A stretch of DNA of 64,000 bases. It comes from an uncultured Desulfovibrio sp. (lineage in GTDB: Bacteria; Desulfobacterota; Desulfovibrionia; Desulfovibrionales; Desulfovibrionaceae). The stretch lies in contig NZ_CABSIF010000003.1 in assembly GCF_902477725.1 (NCBI RefSeq), positions 62,001 to 126,000 on the forward strand. Direction: 5' to 3'. Position numbers and translations under genes: made by a program. This document shows positions 1 to 8,449 of the stretch, piece by piece (position 1 is the first letter of the stretch; every line of letters starts with the position of its first letter). The notes under the pieces are model-generated. The model had not been told where the DNA came from and made no database searches. It worked only from the letters and a program-made list of their open reading frames with translations.

Positions 1-83
1 GTCCAGTCTGTTATATGAAAATGATTGATGGCTAACGGTTGAACCGATGTCAGCCTTCAATGATGCCGTCTTTCCATCCGCCT

Positions 84-434
84 CTATTCATCCGCATTTT
101 TCTTGCCGTACTCCTCGGCATACGCCGCCAGAATCTCAGCGATCATCCGGCCAAATCTGGGCTGCAATTCCTGGCAACGCGGAGTATTTTTGAGCGCAAC
201 ACCGCTTCTCTCGCTGCGGATCAGACCGGCCTCACGCAATATCCTGAAATGCTGCGAAAGGGTCGACTTGGGTATGGCCCTGTCCGGCATGTTCAGGAAG
301 TCAGAGCACGTTTTGGGTGAACTTGAGCGTATGATTTCCTTGAGAATCTGTACGCGCACAGGGTCAGAAAGGGCGTGCAGGAGACCTTCGACCGTTACGT
401 CTTCAACAGCCGGATGGTGCAGGGTTTTCATCAT
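84..434 (-). CDS. ArsR-family winged-helix transcriptional regulator
   Basis: A 116-residue ArsR/SmtB-type repressor. The helix-turn-helix is visible as STLSQHFRILREAGLI, followed by a wing-like RSERSGVALKN. I start at the first codon of an ATGATG pair, which directly follows AGGAAAA; an ATG seven codons upstream has no ribosome binding site. Its few cysteines do not form a recognisable ArsR metal site, so the signal could be metal, redox or an organic ligand. The gene is divergent from a Tat-exported metallo-beta-lactamase protein, and a dyad sits in the shared promoter region. It therefore probably controls itself and that neighbour. Family assignment is firm; the ligand is unknown. Confidence 0.85.
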   Translation of the reverse strand: MMKTLHHPAVEDVTVEGLLHALSDPVRVQILKEIIRSSSPKTCSDFLNMPDRAIPKSTLSQHFRILREAGLIRSERSGVALKNTPRCQELQPRFGRMIAEILAAYAEEYGKKNADE

Positions 435-506
435 TTTTTCCTGGTATAAAGGCAAGAGGGCGACTCAGACGTCAACCTGTGTACAGATGTATTGACACCC
501 GCCCCA

Positions 507-537
507 ATTGTTCATAAAAACGGAACTAACGAACAAT
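507..537. promoter_or_regulatory. Inverted repeat, candidate ArsR operator
   Basis: ATTGTTC (507-513) and GAACAAT (531-537) are perfect 7-base arms separated by 17 bases. They lie in the 210-base region between the ArsR-type gene (start at 434, leftward) and the MBL-fold gene (start at 645, rightward). ArsR proteins commonly bind such AT-rich dyads in their own promoter. The link to this regulator is inferred from position only. Confidence 0.45.
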
Positions 538-644
538 ACGCGTATGCATTCCGCTAAACCAAACATATACTGGGGCTAGAGGGCATTCAAGCATGCATGC
601 GCTGCATCCTTGCCCCAGGTGATCCCAGCGCAACAGGAGGTCGT

Positions 645-1634
645 ATGAACAGACGCCAGTTTCTTCAACAGGCAGCGGTCGCTTCACTTGTTTTGCCCGG
701 CGCGGCACTGTTGCCGCAGCCTTCGCTTGCAGCTACGCCGCCCCCCGCGCCGCTTTACAGACAGGCGGGCTACTATTGGTTGCAGCTGGGGGATGTGCAT
801 GTGGCGGCAATTTCTGATGGCACATTGAACAGCAACGCAAGGCTGATCAGCCCTAAACAGGATCAGGTAGAAGACGCCCTTAAAAAAGCGTATGTGCCCT
901 CGCCCAGACCTACCTCAGTCAACGCCTTTCTTATCCTCGCCCAAAACCGGCGCATACTCGTGGACACTGGCTCCGGCAAGCTGCTCGGCCCGACCGTAAA
1001 CAAACTTGCAGCCAGCCTTGAGGGGGCCGGATTCAAGCCCGGCGATATCACGGACGTACTGCTCACGCACATCCACGGCGACCACTCTGGCGGACTCACG
1101 GTGGACGGCAAAAGGGTTTTTCCCACCGCCACCGTGCATGTGAACCGCGTTGAGGCCGAATTCTGGCTCAGTTCGGCCCAGATGGAAAAATCGCCGGAGT
1201 ATTTCAGGCCCATGTTTGTGAAGGGGCAGGAATCTCTGGCCCCCTACCTCAGCGCAGGCAAGGTGGCACGTTTTGAAGCGGGCCAAATGCTGCTGCCCGG
1301 GATATACGCCGTGGCCGCACCGGGGCACACTCCTGGTCACACCTGTTACCTGCTTGAAAGCAACGGTGAAAAATTGCTGTTCTGGGGAGATACGGTTCAT
1401 GTTGCTGAGGCGCAGTTTCCCTTGCCGGATACGGCCATTGAGTACGACCTTGACCCCGAGGGAGCCGTCAGACAAAGGCAGCGTCTTTTTGCAGAAGCCG
1501 CAGAAAAGGGGCACCTTGTGGCTGGAGCGCACATTTCCTTTCCCGGCATTGGGCACGTGGGCAAGGCGGGGCAGGGGTATCAGTGGTTCCCCATCCCCTA
1601 TGTCAACGATGCCGTTCAACGCCCTGCAAAATAA
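645..1634 (+). CDS. Tat-exported MBL-fold metallo-hydrolase
   Basis: A 329-residue metallo-beta-lactamase-fold hydrolase with a twin-arginine signal, MNRRQFLQQ followed by a hydrophobic stretch ending near PSLAA (residue 30). The zinc-site motif HIHGDH is at residues 142-147, and the later fold markers PGHTPGH and WGDTVH are present. The layout resembles the lactonase/glyoxalase-like branch, but the substrate cannot be read from the sequence. The start at 645 has AGGAGGTCGT just upstream; an in-frame ATG at 597 would bury the Tat motif. It is likely periplasmic and likely controlled by the divergent ArsR-type repressor. Confidence 0.85.
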   Translation: MNRRQFLQQAAVASLVLPGAALLPQPSLAATPPPAPLYRQAGYYWLQLGDVHVAAISDGTLNSNARLISPKQDQVEDALKKAYVPSPRPTSVNAFLILAQNRRILVDTGSGKLLGPTVNKLAASLEGAGFKPGDITDVLLTHIHGDHSGGLTVDGKRVFPTATVHVNRVEAEFWLSSAQMEKSPEYFRPMFVKGQESLAPYLSAGKVARFEAGQMLLPGIYAVAAPGHTPGHTCYLLESNGEKLLFWGDTVHVAEAQFPLPDTAIEYDLDPEGAVRQRQRLFAEAAEKGHLVAGAHISFPGIGHVGKAGQGYQWFPIPYVNDAVQRPAK

Positions 1635-1702
1635 CAATGCTCTTCTCTCGCCAGCCACACACCAACCTCACACCCCGCAGCTTGTGTTTGCCCGCGTAAA
1701 CG

Positions 1703-1734
1703 CCTTGGGTGATCCCGCGAGGGATTGCCCAAGG
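1703..1734. repeat. Hairpin downstream of the MBL gene
   Basis: CCTTGGG (1703-1709) pairs with CCCAAGG (1728-1734), and inside it ATCCC pairs with GGGAT. The loop is four bases and a TG/TG internal bulge separates the two helices. No T-run follows on either strand, so it is not a classical terminator. It sits in the 260-base gap between the MBL gene and the APS-kinase-like gene. Confidence 0.5.
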
Positions 1735-1894
1735 TGGAATGGGGCCAACACTGTCAAAATTGCCGCACTCCCCAATTATTGGATATTCTTAACAGCACAA
1801 ACTTACTAAAAAAATTTAATACTGGCCGGAAATTTGCATACATTATTGCAGGTTTGCCACACGCATAACCGCACTGCAAGCAAGCGAGGACAGT

Positions 1895-2488
1895 ATGACG
1901 CCGACAATCTGGTTGCTGGGACTTTCCGGCAGTGGAAAAACCACCCTTGGTTCACTGCTGCGCCTGTATCTTGACGGGCAGGGATTTGACGTTGAATTCA
2001 TCGACGCCGACACCTTCTGCCGCAGCAACGGACTGTCCGCCGCTACCCCTGAGGATCGCGTGCGCAATACCGATATCCTGCGCGATTACGCGCTGAGCAT
2101 GCAGGCGCAGGGCAAAGTATGCGTGGTCGCAGCTGCCACCCCATATGAGAACATGCGCCAGAGCAACCGGGCCATGCTGCCCATGTACCGCGAGGTATGG
2201 GTGCGCTGCTCGCTGCAAGCTTTGGTGCAGCGCGATGCCAAGGGCTTGTATGCCAAGGCTGAACGCGGCGACCTTTCGACCCTGGATTCAGTTTTTGACG
2301 CTTTTGACGAACCCCGCAGCCCCCACTGCATCATTGATACCGACAGGTATTCGCTGGTGGAATGCTATGAGCAGCTGCGCGACCTCACGCTTGACACCCT
2401 TGCCCAAGACCGCGAATGGGCAGACACCGGGCGCCGCATGTTGCCGCAGGCTTCGGGACCGTTTATGAATGCCGCCATAGCCCTTTAA
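1895..2488 (+). CDS. APS-kinase-like P-loop kinase (divergent CysC)
   Basis: A 197-residue P-loop kinase of the adenylylsulfate kinase family. The Walker A motif GLSGSGKTT is at residues 9-17, and the tail RDAKGLYAKAERG matches the RDPKGLYKKA block of CysC. The usual DGDNVR element reads DADTFC, and the FISPYR active-site block reads AATPYENM, so the serine and arginine typical of APS kinases are missing. It may act on another nucleotide or sugar acceptor. The start is preceded by GAGGACAGT. No ATP sulfurylase gene is adjacent and it appears to be a single transcription unit. The family call is good; the APS kinase activity is doubtful. Confidence 0.65.
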   Translation: MTPTIWLLGLSGSGKTTLGSLLRLYLDGQGFDVEFIDADTFCRSNGLSAATPEDRVRNTDILRDYALSMQAQGKVCVVAAATPYENMRQSNRAMLPMYREVWVRCSLQALVQRDAKGLYAKAERGDLSTLDSVFDAFDEPRSPHCIIDTDRYSLVECYEQLRDLTLDTLAQDREWADTGRRMLPQASGPFMNAAIAL

Positions 2489-2611
2489 CGGGGCGCACCT
2501 GACAACCTGCATAGACAGGTTCGGCGAAAGATGCCGCGCAGCACATGCCCAAGGCACGCGTTGCGCGGCATCCTTAATTATCAGTGAGCTTGCGCTCTCG
2601 ACTGCGGAGGT

Positions 2612-3955
2612 TCACCGCCCCGCTGTGCCGGAGAACTGCTGCGAAATGAACGCAGCGTAGTCGTCCGTCATGCCGGACACAAAATCCAGCACCCGCAGAT
2701 AGGCCATATACAGGCTGTCTTCCCTGCTCGGGGCATTGGCCCCCATGAGCGTGAGGGCACGTGTTTCCTGATAGCTCATGGCATTGCCCTTGGTGAAGTT
2801 GAAGCAGGCAGGAATGAACACGTCGAGCAACCGCCGGTAGAGCGTGTAGGTGCCTATTTCCAACGCCGTCTTCTGCGGGTTGTTCATTATCTTGCTGTTA
2901 AAAACCCGCCCCGCCTCACGCATGAACCCGGCCACATCCTCGCGGGCGTGGTTCAGCAGGCAGCCATCAAGCCGCCCTTCCATGATGGCTTCGTAATTGT
3001 CCATGAACGTCTGCGTGATGGACGGAATCATGCGGCCCATAGCCGTGGTGCGCAGCATGCTGGTGCGTCTGCGGTCGGAATCCATGGAATCAAGGCGCGG
3101 ATCGTCCAGACAGTTCACATCCAGCAGAGGCGTCATGGCGGCCTTAAAATCGGCATAGGTGATGATGCGCAGCTCGCGCGCGTCTTCCATGTCGATAATG
3201 CGGTAGCAAATGTCATCCGCCGCTTCCAAAAGATACGAAAGCGGATGTCTGCGCCAGCCAGCGCCTTCCGCCAGCCCCATCGCGCCGAAGATTTCGGCGA
3301 AAAGATCCCGTTCCGCCGTATAGAAATTGAACTTGCTCTTGCCCACGCCCTGCGCTTCATAGGCCGAGCGCGGGTACTTCACCAGAGCCGCAATGACAGG
3401 GAATGTCAGGCGAAAGCCGCCCCTGTCCTTGTTGTTTTCAAGCGCGTTGATAACGCGGAAGCCCTGGGCGTTGCCGTCAAAAGCCGTAAAATCGGCCCAC
3501 TCTGCGGGCAGCAGATTTTTGAAATACTGCTCTTTGTTGACGGAATCCTTGAACCAGTCGCGGATGGCCTCCTCGCCCGCATGCCCAAAGGGCGGGTTGC
3601 CTATGTCGTGCGCCAGGCAGGCGGCCTGAATGATCTGGCCCAAGTGGTCAGGTGTGCAGCCCTCGGGCAGGTCGCCGCGCTGCCGCAAGGCATCGCCCAC
3701 GCCAAGGCCAAGGGATCGCCCCACGCAACTCACCTCAAGCGAATGGGTAAGGCGGTTGTGAATATGATCGTTGCGCACCAGCGGGTGCACCTGGGTTTTT
3801 CTTGCCAGCCTGCGGAAGGAGCTGGAAAAGATGATCCGGTCATAATCCACCAGAAAGGGATTACGCACCGCGTCCAGCGTGTCGAGCTTCATGCCCGCGC
3901 CGGTTTTGCGGTTGGGGGCCAGCAGTTGCGCCCACTGCTCTTTGAATGTGCTCAT
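2612..3955 (-). CDS. dgt: Deoxyguanosinetriphosphate triphosphohydrolase (dGTPase)
   Basis: A 447-residue HD-domain dNTP triphosphohydrolase, which cleaves dGTP to deoxyguanosine and triphosphate. The metal-binding HD core is clear: NRLTHSLEV near the N-terminus, then CLAHDIGNPPFGHAGEEA. The N-terminal block DYDRIIFSSSFRRLARKTQV is the family hallmark. The start at 3955 follows CAGGGGAGGAGGCATT; an upstream in-frame ATG at 4000 has no comparable site. It is transcribed away from gmhA, sharing a 150-base promoter region with it. It is probably a housekeeping enzyme of nucleotide pool control. Confidence 0.9.
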   Translation of the reverse strand: MSTFKEQWAQLLAPNRKTGAGMKLDTLDAVRNPFLVDYDRIIFSSSFRRLARKTQVHPLVRNDHIHNRLTHSLEVSCVGRSLGLGVGDALRQRGDLPEGCTPDHLGQIIQAACLAHDIGNPPFGHAGEEAIRDWFKDSVNKEQYFKNLLPAEWADFTAFDGNAQGFRVINALENNKDRGGFRLTFPVIAALVKYPRSAYEAQGVGKSKFNFYTAERDLFAEIFGAMGLAEGAGWRRHPLSYLLEAADDICYRIIDMEDARELRIITYADFKAAMTPLLDVNCLDDPRLDSMDSDRRRTSMLRTTAMGRMIPSITQTFMDNYEAIMEGRLDGCLLNHAREDVAGFMREAGRVFNSKIMNNPQKTALEIGTYTLYRRLLDVFIPACFNFTKGNAMSYQETRALTLMGANAPSREDSLYMAYLRVLDFVSGMTDDYAAFISQQFSGTAGR

Positions 3956-4108
3956 AATGCCTCCTCCCCTGCATGTACGGCATGCGCGCCAGTGCCGCAA
4001 GCGCGGGCGTCTGATGCTTTTCTTTTGTTCCCACCCTTGCTAGGCTTGCACGACGTTTTCAAAACCGATGTCCTACGGGGAAACCAAACCGTGCAGCAAG
4101 GCCAGATC

Positions 4109-4681
4109 ATGACGAATTCGCTTTTTGATATGTCCCTCTCCGCCCATTTGGAGCTTTTTGGCGCGCTACAGACCATGCGCCCCGCCGTGGAAGCGGCGGC
4201 AGAGAGGCTTGGCGCGGCCCTTGGGGCAGGCGGCAAAGTGCTTATTGCCGGCAATGGCGGCTCGGCGGCGGACGCCCAGCACTTTGCGGCAGAGCTTGTG
4301 GGGCGCTTTCAGTGCAACCGCAAGGCGCTGGCCTGCATCGCCCTGACCACGGACACGTCAAACCTCACGGCCATCGGCAACGACTACGGCTTCAACGATG
4401 TTTTTTCTCGCCAGGTAGAGGCCCTTGCCCGCCCAGGCGATGTTTTTGTGGGCATTTCCACCTCCGGCAATTCGGCCAACATCATCGCAGCCGTCAACGA
4501 GGCCCGCGCTCAGGGCATTGCCACTATCGCCCTGCTGGGGCGCGACGGCGGCAAGCTGGAATCCCTGGCCGACATGGCTGTTATTGTGCCCCACGATGTC
4601 ACGGCCCGCATTCAGGAGGCCCATATCTTCATTCTGCACCACTGGGCCGACGTGCTTGAACGCGCCGTGACGCAAAAATAG
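4109..4681 (+). CDS. gmhA: Sedoheptulose-7-phosphate isomerase
   Basis: A 190-residue SIS-domain isomerase, close to the usual GmhA length. It converts sedoheptulose 7-phosphate to D-glycero-D-manno-heptose 7-phosphate, the first step of LPS heptose synthesis. Visible motifs are AGNGGSAADAQHFAAELVGRF-type sugar binding near residue 48, ISTSGNSANI in the middle, and EAHIFILHHWAD near the C-terminus. The start at 4109 follows AAGGCCAG; the in-frame reading extends far upstream opposite dgt, but that part is antisense noise. Other heptose genes are not in the window. Confidence 0.88.
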   Translation: MTNSLFDMSLSAHLELFGALQTMRPAVEAAAERLGAALGAGGKVLIAGNGGSAADAQHFAAELVGRFQCNRKALACIALTTDTSNLTAIGNDYGFNDVFSRQVEALARPGDVFVGISTSGNSANIIAAVNEARAQGIATIALLGRDGGKLESLADMAVIVPHDVTARIQEAHIFILHHWADVLERAVTQK

Positions 4682-4783
4682 GCCCGACCGCAAAATCGGC
4701 GCACGGCAGGATTACACCATGCCCTTTCCGGCCAGTCATCCCAGGGAATGAGCCTTGGGCAAACGCCCCCAACGAGGTTAGCC

Positions 4784-6457
4784 ATGGATCAGCAGAACGT
4801 AGCCCAGTTCCTTGTTTCATGCCTCAGGGCCGAGGGAGTTAAGTACGTCTTCGGCATCCCCGGTGAGGAAAACATCAAATTTGTGCGGGCTGTGGCCGCC
4901 TCCGGCGACATCCGCTTTATTCTTGCCCGGCATGAGCAGGGCGCATCCCTGATGGCCGATATTTATGGCCGCCTGACAGGTAAGGCGGGCGTGTGCGCCG
5001 CCACTCTCGGACCGGGAGCCATCAACCTGTTGCTGGGCGCGGCTGACGCGCAGACCAATTCAAGCCCTCTGGTGGCCATTTCCGCCCAGGTGGGGCTGAA
5101 GCGCATCTACAAGGAATCGCACCAGATTGTTGACCTTGTAGGCATGTTCAAGCCCGTTACCAAGTGGGCGGATACGGTGCTGACGCCCCAGGCAGTGCCC
5201 GAAATGGTGCGCAATGCCTTTCAGGTAGCGCAGGAGGAGCGCCCCGGCGCGACCTACCTTGCCATTCCTGAAGATGTGGAAGCGGCCCCCATGCCCGAGG
5301 CCTTGCCCCTCAAGGCGGCACCCTGCGCCAAGGCCATACCATCGCCCGCTGCGGTGGCGGAAGCCGCAGCCTTGCTGCGCTGCGCGCGCAAGCCCGTTAT
5401 CATGGCCGGGCACGGCGTGGCCCGCACAGGCAATGCCGCAGTGCTGGCCGCCTTTGCCGAGCGCTACAAAATCCCCGTGGCGACAACGTTCATGGGCAAG
5501 GGCGTTATCAGCGACCGCAGCCCGCAGTCGCTGGGCGTCATTGGCTTCATGCGGCACGACTACGAAAACTGCGCATTCGATCAAGCGGACGTGATTCTTT
5601 CCATTGGCTACGAATTGCAGGAATTCACGCCCATGCGCATCAATCCGCATTCAAACAAGCGCATCATCCACATCAACACATTCATGCCCGATGTGGACGC
5701 CCACTATATTCCCGAGATCAGCATCATGGCCGATGTGGGCCTTGCCCTGGCCTCTCTGGCCAAGGAGCTTGGGGCGGAACCTCTGCTTTCCGCCGGACGC
5801 GGGGCGAGAATCCGCGAACTGGTGGAGGCCGAACTTGCCAAGGGCCGCCAGAGCGATGCCTTCCCCCTCAAGCCGCAGCGCATCGTGAGCGACATTCGCG
5901 CTGCAATGGGCGATGAAGATATTGTGCTGGCCGACACCGGGGCCATAAAAATGTGGATGGCGCGCCTCTACCCCACCTATGCGCCCTTGACCTGCATTGT
6001 TTCCAACGGCCTTTCCACAATGGCCTTTTCCCTGCCGGGAGCCATCGGCGCGCATCTGGCCTGCCCCGAGCGCAAGGTGCTGGCCGTCATGGGCGACGGC
6101 AGCTTTTTGATGAATTCGCAGGAAATGGAAACCGCTGTCCGCGAGAATATTCCGCTCAAGATACTGATCTGGGTGGATGACAGCTACGGACTCATCAAGT
6201 GGAAGATGGACATGGAATCCGGCTCGCACGACTGCGTGGACTTTGGCAATCCCGACTTTGTGACCTATGCCGAAAGCTTTGGCGCCAAGGGCTACCGCAT
6301 TGAAAGCGCCGCCGAGCTTTTGCCCACCTTGCAAAAGGCTCTGGACGAGCCCGGCGTGTCGCTGGTGGCCTGCCCTGTGGACTACAGCGAGAACATGGCG
6401 CTTATCAATAGTTTGGGTGAGTTGACGCCTGCGCTGTGTGCGCTGGATGAGTTGTAG
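4784..6457 (+). CDS. Acetolactate synthase-like TPP enzyme (large subunit type)
   Basis: A 557-residue thiamine-pyrophosphate enzyme with the usual three domains. The catalytic glutamate lies in LARHEQGASLMAD near the N-terminus, the central FAD-type domain follows, and the TPP/Mg motif begins GDGSFLMNSQEMETA with DDSYGLIKW. The overall pattern fits acetolactate synthase of the AlsS/IlvB kind, condensing two pyruvates to 2-acetolactate. No small regulatory subunit follows, which favours a catabolic or stand-alone role. The start at 4784 has ACGAGG seven bases upstream; an ATG at 4748 has none. A hairpin terminator follows. Related enzymes such as oxalyl-CoA decarboxylase are less likely from the motifs. 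Confidence 0.75.
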   Translation: MDQQNVAQFLVSCLRAEGVKYVFGIPGEENIKFVRAVAASGDIRFILARHEQGASLMADIYGRLTGKAGVCAATLGPGAINLLLGAADAQTNSSPLVAISAQVGLKRIYKESHQIVDLVGMFKPVTKWADTVLTPQAVPEMVRNAFQVAQEERPGATYLAIPEDVEAAPMPEALPLKAAPCAKAIPSPAAVAEAAALLRCARKPVIMAGHGVARTGNAAVLAAFAERYKIPVATTFMGKGVISDRSPQSLGVIGFMRHDYENCAFDQADVILSIGYELQEFTPMRINPHSNKRIIHINTFMPDVDAHYIPEISIMADVGLALASLAKELGAEPLLSAGRGARIRELVEAELAKGRQSDAFPLKPQRIVSDIRAAMGDEDIVLADTGAIKMWMARLYPTYAPLTCIVSNGLSTMAFSLPGAIGAHLACPERKVLAVMGDGSFLMNSQEMETAVRENIPLKILIWVDDSYGLIKWKMDMESGSHDCVDFGNPDFVTYAESFGAKGYRIESAAELLPTLQKALDEPGVSLVACPVDYSENMALINSLGELTPALCALDEL

Positions 6458-6479
6458 GGGGTTGATATTCTTTTGACAG

Positions 6480-6525
6480 AGCGGCTGCATCTTTGCTGGA
6501 TGTGGCCGCTTTGTTGTTTCTTTTG
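6480..6525 (+). terminator. Terminator after the acetolactate-synthase-like gene
   Basis: AGCGGC...CATC pairs with GATG...GCCGCT across a seven-base loop, and the T-rich TTTGTTGTTTCTTTT follows. It begins 22 bases after the stop codon, which is typical of an intrinsic terminator on the plus strand. Confidence 0.7.
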
Positions 6526-6625
6526 CGATATCCGGTTATTTTTTTCTGCCCTTCGGGCTTGTTATTCCGCCGCCCTGCGGAATTTGGGACGCCTTCGCGG
6601 CGTGCGATTTCGCCTCCCCGGCGTG

Positions 6626-6676
6626 GTGCAGAGGGGGCCTGTTAGGGACTGCGCCCCTCCTTGGCCCCCTCTGCAC
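6626..6676. repeat. 14-base perfect inverted repeat
   Basis: GTGCAGAGGGGGCC (6626-6639) is repeated as its exact reverse complement at 6663-6676, with 23 bases between. No T-run follows. It may be a stable RNA hairpin or a remnant of a mobile repeat; no function is assigned. Confidence 0.7.
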
Positions 6677-7132
6677 TCCCCCCGGAACACCCCCCTAAGA
6701 AACGTTTTCAATTTCCGTCAGGCTACGAGGGCAACGCGTCTCCCGCTGTGGGAGCTTCCCTCCCTCGCTGCGCTCGCTCAGGTGATCTCCCTCCGCGCCG
6801 CGTTAATGCCAGAGGATGCTTTCGCTTTGAATGTAAGTCCGCTTCAGCCCAATACCTCTGTAATATTTGCGATTAATGGGAGTGCTTTGTGACCTTGCGC
6901 TTACCCTGATGCATATTGCCGCCAGAATTATCGGGAATTGCAGCGTAAAAATTCGATTCCCATGATGCATCCCATGACGCATAAGCAATAACCAAGCGCA
7001 TTCGGGCACAGAAGCAGGTCACTTGTGCGTCAAAAATTTCAGCCGCCATAAGAAGCTGGTCGTGGAGTAACCTTCCTTAAAGGCTGGTGTTGGGCGAATT
7101 TGCAAAATACGCGTTTTGCGGCCTGAAAAGGA

Positions 7133-7190
7133 AGCGCCAGGATTTTGAGCGCAGCGTACTCAAGTACGTGAGCATCAAAATCCTGGCGCT
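7133..7190. repeat. Long perfect hairpin element (16-base arms)
   Basis: AGCGCCAGGATTTTGA (7133-7148) is exactly complementary to 7175-7190. Inside the loop CGTACT (7155-7160) pairs with AGTACG (7163-7168), giving a two-tier cruciform-like structure. There is no T-run, so it is not a simple terminator. It lies about 100 bases past the end of cysK in a non-coding region. I suspect a dispersed MITE-like or structured-RNA repeat. The minus strand over and beyond the hairpin has a short open frame, but I do not call it a gene. Confidence 0.6.
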
Positions 7191-7291
7191 GACGCATTCA
7201 GGGCGTAAAAGTCGGGTTTGCGTAAATGCGCTCGACAGGCTCTCCCCCTGCCACCAAGCCCTTCTCTGCCTTCCTGCCTTTCTTTTCTCTT

Positions 7292-8248
7292 CTACTCGCC
7301 AATGCCCTCGTACAGGGCAGACGACAAATACCGCTCGCCCGCATCAGGCAGAATGACCACAATGGTCTTGCCTTCAAATTCAGGCAAGTCCGCCAGCCGC
7401 GCGGCCGCCGCTGCCGCAGCGCCAGAAGAAATACCGGCAAGAATACCCTCTTCGCGCGCCAGCCTGCGGGCAAATTCAATGGCCTCATCGTTGCCCACAG
7501 TCTCCACCCGGTCCAGCAGGCTGACATCCAGCGTTTCAGGAATAAAACCAGCACCAATGCCCTGAATCTTGTGCGGGCCGGGTTGCAGGGGCTTGCCAGC
7601 CAGATGCTGACTGATGACCGGGCTCGCCTCAGGCTCCACAGCCACGGAAACAATGTTCTTACCCCGCGTGTGCTTGAGATAGCGCGAAATACCCGTAATG
7701 GTGCCGCCTGTGCCCACCCCCGCCACAATGGCGTCCACCTGCCCATCAGTGTCGTTCCAGATTTCCGGGCCGGTTGTGGCTTCGTGTATGGCCGGATTAG
7801 CCGGATTCTTGAACTGCTGGGGCATAAAATACGCGCTGGGGTTGGCAGCCACCAGCTCTTCGGCCTTTCTGATAGCACCGGGCATGCCCTCCGCACCGGG
7901 CGTGAGCACCAGCTTGGCCCCAAGCATGGCCACCACGCGGCGGCGCTCAAGACTCATGGTTTCCGGCATGGTGAGCGTAAGCTCATAGCCCTTGGCGGCG
8001 GCCACATAGGCCAGGGCAATGCCCGTATTGCCGCTGGTGGGTTCCACAATGCCCACGCCGGGGCGTAGCAGGCCACGGCTCTCGGCATCGGCAATCATGG
8101 CCGCACCAATGCGGCATTTGACGGAATAGGAGGGATTGCGGCCCTCAATCTTGGCCAGCACTATGGCCTTGGGGCCGACCACGCGGTTAAGCCGCACCAG
8201 AGGAGTATTGCCGATGGAAAGGGGATTATTCTGATAAATTCTGGACAT
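7292..8248 (-). CDS. cysK: Cysteine synthase A (O-acetylserine sulfhydrylase)
   Basis: A 318-residue PLP enzyme making cysteine from O-acetylserine and sulfide. The PLP lysine sits in NPSYSVKCR, the classic CysK form, and TSGNTGIAL (acetylserine binding) and GTGGTITG (phosphate binding) are present. The start at 8248 follows AAGGAGAAAGC; an ATG 13 codons upstream lacks a site. The gene lies downstream of an Rrf2-type regulator on the same strand with a 200-base gap, so it may have its own promoter controlled by that protein. A second paralogue with a different lysine context is at 61586-62497. Confidence 0.9.
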   Translation of the reverse strand: MSRIYQNNPLSIGNTPLVRLNRVVGPKAIVLAKIEGRNPSYSVKCRIGAAMIADAESRGLLRPGVGIVEPTSGNTGIALAYVAAAKGYELTLTMPETMSLERRRVVAMLGAKLVLTPGAEGMPGAIRKAEELVAANPSAYFMPQQFKNPANPAIHEATTGPEIWNDTDGQVDAIVAGVGTGGTITGISRYLKHTRGKNIVSVAVEPEASPVISQHLAGKPLQPGPHKIQGIGAGFIPETLDVSLLDRVETVGNDEAIEFARRLAREEGILAGISSGAAAAAAARLADLPEFEGKTIVVILPDAGERYLSSALYEGIGE

Positions 8249-8449
8249 ATGCTTTCTCCTTGCCCGCCTTGGCGATGCTGCGTGCAATCCAGATTGTATG
8301 GTTCAGCCGTGTCGGCGGGCATGACACCCCTGGCCCGGCATTAAATACATTAACTCGACTGACTAAGTGATAATAACAGAGCTCCTGAAAGGCAAGGCCT
8401 GATGCAAAAATATTTCTGCCCGCCCGGAAGAGGCGAAGGTAAACTCGTA

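Larger units (their letters stand above)
6526..7291. other. 766-base intergenic region rich in inverted repeats, no credible gene
   Basis: Nothing here looks like a conserved protein. The reading frames are short, lack ribosome binding sites and have biased composition. The stretch contains small GC hairpins (for example GCCCTTCGGGC), a 14-base inverted repeat at 6626-6676 and a long hairpin at 7133-7190. It separates the rightward acetolactate-synthase-like gene from the end of leftward cysK, so it is a convergent junction. Confidence 0.6.

Noticed and set aside
2948..4108. Long plus-strand open frame continuous with gmhA
   Set aside because: It lies opposite dgt and its translation is low-complexity and His/Arg-rich; only the part from 4109 is GmhA.
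6473..6892. 139-codon plus-strand open frame
   Set aside because: It covers the terminator hairpin and the inverted-repeat region, and starts without a ribosome binding site.
8249..8449. Possible Rrf2 operator near GACTGACTAAG
   Set aside because: I see only a short direct repeat with no palindrome, too little to call a site.
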